The notes below the pieces were generated by a model. The model searched no databases. It saw nothing but the letters and a program-made list of their open reading frames with translations, and was not told the origin of the DNA. Positions 1 to 12,300 of a stretch of 64,000 nt of DNA are shown piece by piece; the stretch's first letter is position 1, and every line of letters starts with the position of its first letter. The stretch is from Dipylidium caninum (taxonomy: Eukaryota; Platyhelminthes; Cestoda; Cyclophyllidea; Dipylidiidae), in the NCBI GenBank assembly GCA_017562135.1, contig QEYB01000093.1, positions 682,001 to 746,000 on the forward strand, read 5' to 3'. Position numbers and translations under genes: made by a program.

Positions 1-2
1 AA

Positions 3-639
3 ATACCTGCACTCATTTATGTTCGTTTGGTTGACATTACTTTCTGCCTTCACGAATACGGCAGTTTGATACAGGAAGTACTTCTCCCCATTGACTTCGC
101 ATTCGCAGTCCAAAAGATCCACTCGCACCTCAGAGTAAGTGCGTCCCATTTTAACTGTCGTTTGTCTGTAGAAATTGAAAACATACGGCGTTCTGAAACA
201 AGTGATTTTCGTCCCGGCTGAGTACGATTCCATCGTGGCTCCTTATCGCAAGGATCCACGTCTCCGGCGTCTTGAACTATTATCGAACTGCAAGATCACC
301 ATGGTTCGACCCGACGACCCGCGTGCTGTCTACTGTCCGGTCAATTTCCGCACAATAGAGGTGGAATTCAATGAGAAGGATGGCCGTTACATTGGCTTTG
401 CACATCTTCTCAACCGATGCCTCGACTTCCGAACGTCGGCATTCCCCACCCGTGGATCGGAGATTGTTGTGAAGCGCCTCGGCACGAATACGATGCACAA
501 ACTCGAGCCCGCTGAGGTCGAACCTCTGCGTCAGCATCTTTCCCGAACAGCGCTGGCAACCGTCGAGACGGATATGACCTGCGGCACTAAGACATCGGCT
601 ATTGTTCCCGAGAAGATGATGAGGGACTTTATTCAATGA
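3..639 (+). CDS. 3' end of an unrecognised protein-coding gene (partial)
   Basis: The last two exons of a gene that begins before the window. Exon 3-134 stays open to the window edge and ends at a gtaagt donor. A 37-bp intron (135-171, ending in ctgtag) joins in phase 0 to 172-639, which ends in TGA. About 200 residues are visible. I do not recognise the family. The stretch IFVPAEYDSI, then RRLELLSNCKITMV, then FRTIEVEF and a terminal helix resembles the strand-helix-helix-strand order of a KH RNA-binding domain, but the GxxG loop is absent (YRKDPR lies there), so this is only a guess. An AATAAA follows 80 nt after the stop. The long frame, tiny intron and poly(A) signal support a real gene; the function is unknown. 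Confidence 0.7.
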
Positions 640-718
640 TATCGAATGAGCTTCTGGAGAACAGAGTGGAAGCACAGAAGTCTACATTCTTTTCTTTGAG
701 TGGGAGCCTTAAACGGCG

Positions 719-724
719 AATAAA
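719..724 (+). terminator. Polyadenylation signal of the first gene
   Basis: AATAAA lies 80 nt after the TGA at 637-639 in a short AT-rich patch. It is the first such hexamer downstream of the stop. Confidence 0.5.
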
Positions 725-3306
725 AACCACTTGATTGTCTTTACTAAACCTTTGTCTTCCATTCCATGTCGTAAGGAAAGGCCTCAGCAGAACCGCTGTC
801 GGGCTTGCGGTTTTGCGACAAATCTCGTTGGAGTCGCCCTCCTGCGACCGCTAAACTGTCCACCACAAGTTCATGGCGGACGTGGCTTAAATTCGGGCAT
901 CACCAACTCCTAGCGTCGAGGCAGTGGCGGTGAATTTTGCACTTCCGTCATGGATGCTGTATGACGTATGCCGAGACTAGGCAGGGGATTTAAGGGTGGC
1001 GTTTCCGTTGTCTGTTTCGAAAAGGCAAAACTGTTTTCTTAACTGGGCTCGAGCTGAGGGTGACCTAGTGATGCAGCCACTCGGGCCATCTCTTTCGGCA
1101 CTGCACGATTTCTCAAAACGCATCGTTTATTCACTGACAATCAAGTCGCATTTCATGTTAAGTGTTGAACCAGTTCTCATTTCGAAGTCACGAGTGGCCA
1201 TGTAGTTTGGAAACTATGAAACAAGCGTTTTTGTTCAGTCTTTCAACCTGCGACCGGAGGAGACACATTGTAAAGTGCGCCCCATATTTTTCATTAATAA
1301 CTTTGAAGACATTCTTCTCACTCATCTCTCATAATTTTTTCGTGTTTGGATCCTAATGTTATCTAATTTTCCGCAGAAACCAAGTGGAAATAAGACATGA
1401 ATTACATCTACTTTTTCATACGCGTTCAAAATGAACCATGGCGCAGCTCGAGGTGCGAGAAATATGAATGAGATAATCGGAAGTGGATGCACTACTAATG
1501 AAATAAACGCTCGGTATTGGCACCAAAAAATTCGTTCTGTCAATTTGCGCATGATCAAGGGGCCTCGAGGAAGGCCACCGGTCCGTTTTGGACGACAAGA
1601 ACGAAATAGGAATGACTTTGGAGTTTGATCCGCACACAAATCTTCGTGAACTTGGGTCTAAACTAAGAAGAAACTACGCATGCGGCTGCGATTGTGTTAG
1701 AAAATTAGCGTACACTAAATGAAAAGGTAAAAAATGGGCTCATAAGCGCCTGTCATACGAAAGGAGGCAACTGCAGACAGTCCAGAGACGGAAGGAACGG
1801 GTGTGAATGATAGCGGGAGACCGCACAAAGCTTCACTTACTGTGGACAAATTAACTCCTCCACAAAACGAAATTTTACCACATCCTCCATAGTCATCATA
1901 CATTTCACCAACCGACTAACACCGTTTTCGTATAATTTACTTTTAAGAGAAAAAAATACAATAAACGCTTATTAATCCTAAAAATAAATGTTTTCAAATA
2001 CATATTTTACCTGCCCAATCGTTGGCGGAAAGTCGTCGATGCCAATGCAGGCCTTCGATTGAGTCTAGCAAATAATGTACAAAATTGCATTTTGCTTCTG
2101 CTTTTACTCAGGCAGCCTCTTCAAAGGACAGCAACACAGGAGTGAGTCTTCACCAGATGCAGATGCCCTTGCACAGCAGCCACCGATCTAGTGAGGAACA
2201 CGCACTGCCCGGTCAGTCCGCGCTGCAGTAGAATTCGCATTGGGAATCGCGGTGGATAAAGCGATTCCATCGACGCCGCAGACATTTACATTGAGCTTTA
2301 AGTTACCCGTCTGATTGACAGCACCTCCCGAATTGTATCACCCCTCGTGATAGCACACTGCAATGCTCCTGCACTGGGTATCCGCTCAACCGGCCACTAC
2401 ATGAGGATCTTTGGCGCTGGCTTTTGGAAGTGGAGACAACGGCGTTGACAAGATGAAGGCAATAGATCGTTCTCCCAGAGAAATCATTTAAAACTCCAAC
2501 TTATGCCTTGCCAGACTTCCAGTCAGTTGAGTTAAGTCGTCAAAAGTGGCCATTGATTTGAACACCCGATTGAGGCATTTATTTCCCTATCTTTCTGTAC
2601 ATTACCGTGAAATCCCTGGAAAGACGTGATCTCTTAAAATAGAAGAGGAAGGCAGATATCTTTCTCAACTCATTCCGCCACGTGACTAGACATCCTGAAC
2701 TCAAGCATGGATTATCGCATTTTATCGTTAACAATTCCCATTACAATAACCACATTGAAGTACGTCAAAAACGCTCTGCTAGTGAATACATCTAAAAAAT
2801 ACCCCCACGAGGTGCAAATTTCATGGACTCCGTCCCACTCTGTAAAGAAAAAACTCCTGGAAAGTCGGGACCCCTTTCTTAAGGCTCCTCGGCAGGTTGA
2901 AGAAATTATATTCGTTTAACCTATCGGGTGCGAGGAGATCTCGTCTGCCAAGTGCGACACTGAAAAATCAGTGCAGTAGCGCAGTCAGTGTAGTTCGGCC
3001 TATCATGGAGATAATTTGAGGACATCAACATAAATTATATCCCTTCTAAGTGATAACTTCAGCCACTTCGAACACTGATGACTGTGTGATCTTAAATAAA
3101 AGCATAAGCGACACCACACCGATCAAAAAACAAAAAAATGGATGAGCAAGTTTTATTGTGGACAGGGCACATCTGTCAAGTTGAAGCCCTGTGGCTGTTA
3201 TCATCGTTGTACACTTTTATTATTTATAAAGGCAAGTTCAAAGGATATTTACATGAGGAAGAAAAAGTATTCAGTAAATTAAAAGGGCCAGAATAAATGG
3301 ACAGTG
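725..3306. other. Intergenic region, no gene seen
   Basis: Between the first gene and the 3' end of PAF1, only short frames on both strands, without splice context or recognisable protein. The last part (about 3140-3306) is probably PAF1 3' UTR on the minus strand: TTTATT at 3216-3221 is an AATAAA on that strand about 90 nt past its stop. Confidence 0.5.
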
Positions 3307-5771
3307 TTAATCACTGAGGCTACTAAGACCGTCGTCACTTTCACTGAGTACCGGGCGTCGCGAAGAGCTAACAGTAGGCCGAGAAGAAGGATTAAACTCC
3401 TGTCGACGATGTGAGGGTGGTGGTGAAGGTGAACGCTCGTCCTCATTGTCACTTCCACTATTGTCCTCAGCTATTCGACAAGGTGGAAACATATCAGTTA
3501 CATACACTCATTGGCATTTCGTGGTTTAAAGTACAAAGTGGCAGAAAGAAACGATATATGCAACACCGAAGTAATTTTCGGGAAAAAATGTTGCCTCACA
3601 ATTTCGTCATGTCATGCCTAACTAATAGTTTTGTGTGGAAAACAATTAAAAGCTTAACTATTTCCGTTTCTTCTCCAACTTCATCCAATTTTCAAACTCC
3701 TACGTCAAAATATAAATGATGGGGACCAAGATATAGCAATACTTTGTTCTGACAAAGGTGAAATCTTATCTAAATAAAGAAATTTTAGCAAATACATACC
3801 GCGTTTGACTGAAAGCCAATTTACCTTCGGAAGAAGACCTTTTACGAGCAGGCCTTGTAGATGAAAAACGATGCTGCACCGGTGACCGTCGTGGTGATGG
3901 ACTGTCCACAGAGAGATCCGAGGATACAGAATGACGAGTTTGATTATTGTCTTCCTCTTCTTCCTCTTCATCATCGGAAAATACAGCTGCAGTAGTGGAG
4001 CGTTTTGTTGAGGGATGTTTTGATGCTGAAGGAGACTGTCGAGTATCCATCCTTTCCTCGTCATCATCCTCCAGGCTACTATGACCTCCAACCTCACTGT
4101 CGTGTATCTGAGGCTTTTGTTTCGACTGAGAAACTAAAAAATCATAGGGAAAGACATAATGACGTTATGTTGATAATGAAAGATGTAGATGGCACAACTT
4201 ACAATTGGGAGAGGGAGAGTCAAGCAGTGGTGAATTATCCTTTTGTCTCTTATCTCCACTAACTTGAGTCACTGGCCGCTCCTGATCCCCTTCTTCTTCT
4301 TCCTCTTCCGATTCGTGCTTGAGCATATCGAGGCGGGCTGTTTGTGCTTGCAGCTCTTCATATGTGAAGTCTCTATGCTGGACCACTAGACGCATCTTAG
4401 AAGGCGGTTGTGGTGGCGCCACAGGACCACCTACGAAGACCGAATGAAGTTTTCTGCGTTTGCTAAGGCGTACTCTTGTCTCCAGCTCGTTGTAATAAAC
4501 TCCAGCAGGACAATCTTGTCAAAATTACAATCAAGAAAGTTATCATGTCAGTACGAATAAAGAAAATAAGAATACGATAGATTCGCTTACCTTTGTCTTC
4601 TTTACGAAAAACAAAGAAGTAGTTTTCTTCGTAATTTGTCATAGTTTTATTTTTAACATTCCAATTATATTCTCGCGCCTTTTCATATTCGTAGGAGGCG
4701 CCTTCGGTAAAGGCAACGTGATTTTCTGCGTCCAAACGCCGTTGCTGTTTGGTTTCTTCAGTAGGCAGAAAGTAAACCACGAAATGGTCCCCAGTCTCAT
4801 CCACCATACCTCTTAAATAAAGAAGGTTGAAAGAATGCATTGAAGAAGCCTCAACTACCTGATAACGGCTTGATTGACTTCTTCGCGTTGTTCAGCAGCA
4901 GACATTCCTTTGCGAGCTGGATCGTCATCAAAAATAACCTAAAAACAATAACGATTATCACAGAAGGTAACGAACGTTAGACACCTAGCAAAACCAAGTC
5001 GGTTAATTTACCTGGGCACAGGGGTAACGCCACAACTTAAAATCAGGTAAAAGCGGTAGAACCTCGACTGCATGAACGCCTGGCTTGCTATAGTGTCTTT
5101 TAATCGGCTGTTTAGCTGCTGTAAATGTCGCCTCAATCGCACTGATTTGGCTATCCCTGTCACGATACACGATCTCCTCAGCAAATCGCTGCTTTACGCT
5201 ATGCCCAAGTCTAAATATGAGGTAATGAAGTCAATCAAAGGCATACTTTGTTTCAATTTTCTCTGACTTATTCCATTTATTGTAGTGTTCCGTTGAGAGG
5301 TACTCCGTTTTCCGTAGCCACGATACAGAACGCTGATGACGCGATCTTACAATGCGATTAATGAGGGCAAGACAACTCACCTTCTATCATTTATAGCGTT
5401 TCGATCATCGTCCTCTAACAACTTTTCATCGTCAGGATGCAGGGTCGCTAAAGACTAATCAACATGAAAATAGGCGGCACCTGAACTATCTATTTTAAAT
5501 GCGGCAGGATCTATGAGATCAACGCTGACACCAACGTCAGCTTCACACAAGAGTTCGTGCTTATGGTTTCTCTCAAGAGAAGTTGCGGCATATTGAACAA
5601 ATCTGGTGGGCTCAAATGGATACGCCAGAAATTTTGGATCAAAGGGTAATTCAGGTAGAGTGTTATGATATTTAACGCGACATAGGATAGTTTCTTGCCT
5701 AAAGTGAATAAAGAGCGGCGAGTGCCATACCTAAGCTCTTTGACACGATCCTTGGGTGCCGCGTCTGTCAT
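3307..5771 (-). CDS. PAF1: PAF1, RNA polymerase II-associated factor 1 homologue
   Basis: PAF1 is a nuclear scaffold subunit of the Paf1 complex (with CTR9, LEO1, CDC73), which travels with RNA polymerase II and promotes elongation and histone marks. Exons on the minus strand: 5771-5731, 5698-5481, 5447-5381, 5345-5247, 5210-5012, 4938-4859, 4811-4591, 4499-4203, 4133-3800 and a last exon ending at 3307. Phases agree at each join except the last, which may hide a further small exon. Family landmarks occur in order: [18 protein letters not shown], then [72 protein letters not shown] and [16 protein letters not shown]. An acidic, Ser/Arg-rich tail ends in LSSLSD. The product is about 580 residues, against about 530 in human. 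The first four introns are only 32, 33, 35 and 36 bp. A splice acceptor ends 2 nt before the ATG. Confidence 0.95.
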
Positions 5772-5775
5772 GACT

Positions 5776-6307
5776 AACGAAAGTCCCGCAGGAGCTAGGC
5801 TGATTCGGCCACTCAAGTAACGCTCGGCACTAGACGTATAAAAACAGTGATATGGGAGTAGAACTATATTAATGGCGCACAGAACGCCCCCATCTCCATT
5901 AAAAATAAAATACAATATAATCTTAGAACCAATGACCGGAAAAAGTTTGTGCTATGCTTGTTAACTTGACAAATAGTGACGCAAAATAATATGTTATTCC
6001 CCACTGAGCATCTTGGGGCAAATCCCTACTGCTCTTTGGTTTTAAAATGTTTAATAAGGGGTGTTATAAGCTATGCAAGGTTTACCGCTAGCCATGGTAT
6101 TAAATTAACAAGTATTCACAAACTGTGAGCTAGTTTTCGCAACAACCTTTCGTATAAAAGTATGTGAACGTTATGATGACAGTAAATATGGTATAAGGTG
6201 TGCATCAGTATGTTGAATCGCATCCGACAAACGTCTTTATATTAAACAACTGACCGTGCCTTTCCTTGTTGACCTGTTGTGTCACAATGTTTTATACCCC
6301 TACCCGA
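5776..6307. promoter_or_regulatory. Shared upstream region between divergent PAF1 and TMF1
   Basis: The two start codons face away from each other and are 538 bp apart, so both promoters, or one bidirectional promoter, must lie here unless there are remote leader exons. The sequence is AT-rich. TATAAAAG at 6153-6160 is a TATA-like match about 150 nt before the TMF1 ATG. No coding frame of note is present. Confidence 0.4.
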
Positions 6308-6309
6308 AG

Positions 6310-9300
6310 ATGACCTGGTGGGCATCAATCAGCAGTGCATCAAGGCTAGCGACGACCGCTCTTAAGGAAGCTCAAAAAAAATTAGATAAGGTCCTCGATA
6401 TCGATGATGACGTACCCAAAGTCGATGCTGGCCGTGAGTTCTCGTGTGCATACTTTATACGTTAAAATACTCTTTATATGTATGTATATTCTTTAGGGTT
6501 TCTCTCAATTGGTTCTCATTTGCACTAACATTTTTGTGTGGATTGAAGAATCGTTATTTTCGGGCTTTTGGCCTCTTGTGAACCTTTGATTCTCCATAGT
6601 TTTCTACGCTCAGTACCCCTTCGTGTTTCAGTGTTTTCTCTATTCGGAAACTAGCCTGAATACTATTTTTACCTTCTAACATAATAGAACGGAACATTTG
6701 TTTTCTATGTGGTATTTACTTGCTCCTCTGAATTCGATACCTTCATTTATTATCAGAGGGTATCTGTCCGTGTTTGTTAGTGTAGCTATTAATAATTGTT
6801 AGAACATACATCGTAAAGATTACTAAATTTTTGTTGAGGGCTGTGTGTTTAGTACACTACGTATTAAGTTTCCTCATACCCTCGAACCTCATAAGAGTTG
6901 TTACGTGGCTTCAAATTTATTCCTGGTATCGCATGCTCTTGATTGTTAAAGAAAACGAAATCAACGTTGTAAGTTTATCTGTACAATATGATAGTAAGGA
7001 TGGGGCTTATAGCTTTCAGTCGTTATGAGAAGAAAATTTAAGCGGTATTTAATGCATTTTGACTGTGCGTTATGATGTTATGTAATTCGGCTCGCAGCAT
7101 GTCTCTGAGCATTACTGACCACTGGATATTTTTTACATTTCACGACTATAGACTTAAACAAACCTACAATCCAAAAATGCTCTTTTTAGCTTCATCGCTT
7201 TTTCTATACTGTAGAAGCCGAACGTGATTGCAGCAACGACTTTCTTGCCGCAGTTCAATCATCTGACGGATTATATGAGTTCAATAAAGACGTTTTCCTG
7301 CTGTCTGGATCGACTGCAACGAGCGAAGACCCTGTCATGAATGAGGGTACTTCAAAGCACGAAAACCAGGATTTCTCCCCTTCTCGTTTGATGTCTGAGC
7401 TTGACAAAAACAACATTATTATAGAAGCAACTCCTTTTGATCAGGTAGGTTTATTTTAAGCATCGAACATGCGTGTAGAAAGTACTCTAGTCTCAGGTAG
7501 CAATTATATGGTTTAGGAGTCAATTTATATTAAGGCATTACGGAAGAATGTGGCCTAAGAATATCTTGAAGTTTATCAGGTGTCAATGCGCTTTTAGGGT
7601 ATGAATTTAAAGCCATCACGAGCATAATTTCCGATAACCGTTAATATGTGTAATCGGTAAAGCTCCCCCGCATTTGAATTCGAGCTTGCATCCGTCTGCA
7701 GAATATCTAGCATGAGCATAACTTAAAAATACTCTTTATATTTGCAAAAAGTATGTTAAAGTGCTGTTACACGTACAGGCTTGAATTTAGTCAGTGTGTA
7801 GACTGTTGTTATGAGCGACATAAGCGATAGTGTGCCGCGGCTAGCAACCTTTCCAAAGTCGGTTCGATTCCCTTTCTCTCTCTCTCACTTCAAATATATG
7901 CGATCACTAAACCGATAAAGCGAAATGCTTTTCCTAAACTGGCCACTTCGTCGTAGTACACGCCATCCGTCAACGCCTTCTTTGAATCCTGATGTTGTAC
8001 ACTACCACCACCCACCGCCCACCATTATTACCATCCTCATCATTGTTGTCGCAGTAACGGTAATAAGAGAAATTAGCAACAACAGCAACAGGGGCATCAT
8101 GTGCACCCAAGACCGCGCCCTATAGCAGGTCCATCGAACATCGTGACGGCACTTGGGGCATGTTTGGAGGAGCGAGAGCAGCCAGAGGCACTGCTGTAGG
8201 CGTATGGTGCAGCGATCTCCCCATGAATGTGTGACGACGAAGAAGAGTCGCAAGCGCTATAAAGGAGGGCCGGGTGCGCGTGAAAAGTGGAAAGGACGTT
8301 TGACGTGGACGATGATACAGTGGGGCGACGCCTGATTGCGTGGTCCTTGAAACATCCTTGGCTGTGTGCTAGACTTGTCTCCTCTTACAGAGTGAGGAAA
8401 TGTCGGCGGTAAAGCTCCGTGCTTCCAGAGAAACTTCTTTTGCTTTCTTCACCATTTGTTCTGCTTTGGTGTTTTACTACTCCAACGCCATTGCCATCAC
8501 CACCACCACCACCACGCGATGTAATTGCATGTTGTTGTGAGGTGGGTAACCTCTTTCTCACAACTACTTGACGACAACGCAACATGAGACTTGCTCTCCG
8601 TCAGTACCCCACCACACTCTTAACCCTTCTTCTTCTTCTTCTTCTTCTTCTTCATCTTCTTCTTCTTCTTCTTCATCTTCTTCTTCTTCGGTCTCCGTCG
8701 CTAACTGACCATGCAGTCATGAGTTGGTCGAGGTTTCTCGCCTTTCTTGGCAAAGTTGGAGTACGTACTTGATTTGCGACATGTGGAACTATCGACTGCT
8801 TTCCCTACGGTCATCTGTGTGAACTGACCCTTTTGTAGCAGGCCCCTCACTTGCTGATCCTGTTCACATCACCTCGCCTCACCTCACCTTACCTCACTTC
8901 CCCTCACCTCTTACCTCCTCAGCATAACTACGCACACCCTTGTTTTCGGTTCACGCAATTCCTTGACTTAGTGGATGTCACCACGCGTCTTTCCTGTCCG
9001 TGGTTCTTACGGCTGGTGTCGAGGCGGGGCCTCCCCGACGAACGCACGTCAAGTTAAATCGAATGATGGAATTAGGCGGTTATAAGACGTATGCGCTGCT
9101 TCGCCTACAGGTGGGGTGTAAGGCAAGAGTGTAGGACTGGTGAGCACTCGAAGGCGTGAGTGTGCACAGAGGCAACTGGGGCAACACCTGCCATTTTCGA
9201 ATGTTGCCTCCTTCAGGAGAGGTCACCACTTAGTAGGGCTTCGAAAGGTGTTGCTACATCGTTAATATCGGTGGCACAGGGTGATATTTGTAGTTCCTCG

Positions 9301-12300
9301 GAGATGAGCACTTCGGACACACTGGCAACAGATACGCAGTTTAGGCAGAGGCGGGAGCAGCCCCAGCAGCAGCAGCAGCAGCAGCAGCAGCCGATGGATC
9401 AGAGGACTGATGAGGCGGGAGTGGAGACCATGACGCAGGAGACGGCAAAGGCGGAGCGAGGAGCGGAGGGCGAAGTGGAGAGAGAAGCCGAGGGGAAGGT
9501 GGATGAAGTCGGTGCAGGAGAGAATGAGGAGGCCGGGCCTCGAATCGAGGTCATCCATGACAGCCAAACCGTTGCCGCTGAGTCGTCCAAACAATTGGTT
9601 TACGAGGAATCAGTGGCCACAACTACCAGCTCGGAGATCGAGGTCATCTCCACGTGCACCTCGGTGTGTGAGGACTCCGTGTAAGTCGCCTTCATGGTGC
9701 TTTGATGCGTGGCCGTTTGGAGGTGGGGCGTCTGGGCTTATTGGAGGGACGTGGGAGACATTTTCGCGTCCTTTGCTGACACGTAGGAGTTCCTGGCTAT
9801 AGCAGTTCGTGTGCTTAGGTGGATAGACGAGTGGCAGCCAAATGGAGTCAAATGTTTTGTCCGAGTAGTCGACTTTCGAAACAGTCAACAGGCTTATTAT
9901 TGCCGAGTGGTCCACGGTCAAGACGTGGCAACTGGACGGTGGGAGTGGCGGTGGGGAATGCTACCCATCATTGCGTTGGCATGATCTGGAGTTATGAGGT
10001 CCACGTCAAAACCGGTGAGAGGCCTTGATGTTGCTTTCTGGTATCTGCCAATGAAACATCGGTCAAATGGACGGTCTGTAATGCTGCGGCTGTCCTCGTC
10101 GTTGTTACTCAATAACACGTGTCGTTGTGTGCAGGGTGAAACAAAACTGCTCTCTTGTTCAGAAAAGTGAGTCGAAATTTTATTTCACTCTTCTGAAGCC
10201 TACTTGTAGATTTTTACGCCGTAATTTCCTCAGAAGCCTCGCATGATGATACTCCTTTTCATCAGTTACGTTTCCAAAATCTTTTCTACGTCGTTACCTC
10301 ATCGGTGGTTCACTCTCACGTGGTTCATTTACCTTCTTGGGTGGCCTGAACGACTCTTGTTGTATTCCTTGTTCTGGACTTTTGTAAACCTTTTTCGCAT
10401 TTCAATTTAAAAAACCTATATAATGCCACCCTAAAGCTAAAATATACTCAATAGTTCTTTGATAACTTTGACGCATCATTTTTATTTAATTTCATCCTCA
10501 CCCTTTTATTTCAGCAACGCCAATTGTACCCTCATCGGTGTGGGTACTTATGGTAGGTTCATATGTTTCGCCTTTTTTGATAATTGAAGGTTTTGTTTGG
10601 TTCCATCGTCTTTTTATGAGTTAACTTACGCACCTTATAATGACATGTTAGGCGTAGCTCAACTTTTAAAATATGCTAGATTTTGACTTTCGTTGCTGTG
10701 ATATCTTTATGTTTTAATTATATTTTCGCCATAGTTTTGAACTATTAACTTAAGATGCGGTAGTTTTTTTTTACCTTATCGCCGAAAAGTCCCTTTCTCC
10801 TCCTCAAAGGTATACATGCAAAGTGTGAGGAAGACTTAATCATTAAAATCCGTTTTTAACATATTCGTCTAATTTGTTCCTTTTATATTAAGTTATGATA
10901 TCTTATCTACCAGTCATTCAGTTGATTGCTTACAAGGTGTTCCACTTTTTTTGGTAATTAGGTTTGAAAATACATCGAGGTGGTATATGTTCTAGGGTTG
11001 AACGAAGTATGCTTTCTCAATGGATAATGGAAGCCAAAAAGCTGGGCTTAAGATCTTTGGCAGATCCGATTTCGTACCACCTTCCTCAGATGGCGGAGTG
11101 ACCAACTATCATGACATTTTCCTACACCTCATAGAGAATTTTTCCATCGATACTGTGCATTCATGTTTTTATGTATAAATTTGCACTTCTAAACTTACCT
11201 TCATCTCCTCTTTAGATAATACAGCTAATCAAGATGTTCTCTATCGGGTAAAGTTCATCATATTCTGAAATGCTTTACTCTAGTACCTAAGTGTTTTTGT
11301 GACCACTTTTCACTGGACTGGCAGATGCTGACAACTATTCCTCCTTGTATAAGCTCTTTTTTTGCTGAGAGGAGAGAAGGTTTAGCATAGTCACTGTTAT
11401 CCACCGATGCGAAACTTGCTTTTCATGTCTGCATTGAATTATAAGTATATAGACAAAACAATCCTGGGAAGAAGCATTAAATCCCTATTTTATTTCTGTT
11501 CGTGTTACGTAGACCGTTTTTAAGGGGTCCGAATACCAACCCCTTATTTCCCACATTGAATATTAATTTTACAGTCATTCATCGAAATTTAAATAATCAA
11601 TTTGATTCAACTGTTTTTCTTACCCTCACAGAAGCTTGCAGAAACAACAAGGTTACTTGAAGCTCGAGAGGCTAAATTGGTAGAGATTTATCGCACGAAC
11701 CTCTCCCTCCAAGAAGTGAATGAGATCCTTCACACGTGAGTGCGCTTATGACATTTTGGCTGGTTTTTCCAAAGAACCATCTTTATGTTCTTTTTCTTTA
11801 GTAAACTAGAGGAGGCTGGTCTCCCCTACGATTTCACTTCAGCTGACCTTCAGTCTCTGACAGACGAGTTTACAGAGAGGATAGCAACCACAGAGAGAAA
11901 GTTGCAAATGGTGGCTCGCGAGCGTGATCAACTTCGAGCCCAACTGCTCAACGTGAAGGCTTCTGGGGAGCAGGCCTTCAGACGCACCAATGGAGAACAG
12001 GAGAATGCCCTCCGGTATGTTTGAACCGTGGAGAATTTTAGTGCTGATACGAAATAAGTAGATATGCTACTACATTTTCTATGGTTTAGAGCAAGATGTG
12101 CACGTCTGGAGACCTCCCTGGCGGAGAAGGGAACTCAATTGGCCGATTTGCTGGCAGAGGGAAACCGAATGGCCCAGGAACAATTGAAGACGAATAATCT
12201 GGTGAAGACTTTGCGCTCGAAATTGAAAACTATGGAGATTGAAAAACAAAAGATTAGGTAGGATAATCCGAGTGTAGTTCTGTCCTTAGGAAGATATTCC

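Larger units (their letters stand above)
7781..10101 (+). repeat. Left arm of an inverted duplication (TMF1 intron 2, exon 3 and part of intron 3)
   Basis: This segment recurs in reverse complement at 58722-61123. Shared landmarks, read by eye, include the CTT microsatellite, the CACCTCACC tract, the polyQ exon 3 and the final block ending at GTCCTC(G/A)TCG. Identity is patchy: 7781-8040 is diverged with indels, 8040 to about 9150 is nearly identical, about 9190-9540 is diverged, and 9560-10101 is nearly identical again. The arm spans TMF1 exon 3 (9280-9680), which is intact here, so this arm is the functional locus. Confidence 0.9.

Noticed and set aside
7840..7885. GGTTCGATTCC resembling a pol III B box, suggesting a tRNA or SINE
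   Set aside because: No cloverleaf can be drawn from the upstream 70 bases in either arm, and no A box is properly spaced.
9160..9279. Extension of the TMF1 exon 3 frame upstream of 9280
   Set aside because: The exon must join exon 2 in phase 0. The acceptor GGCACAG at 9279 satisfies this and is conserved in the copy, so the upstream codons are intron.
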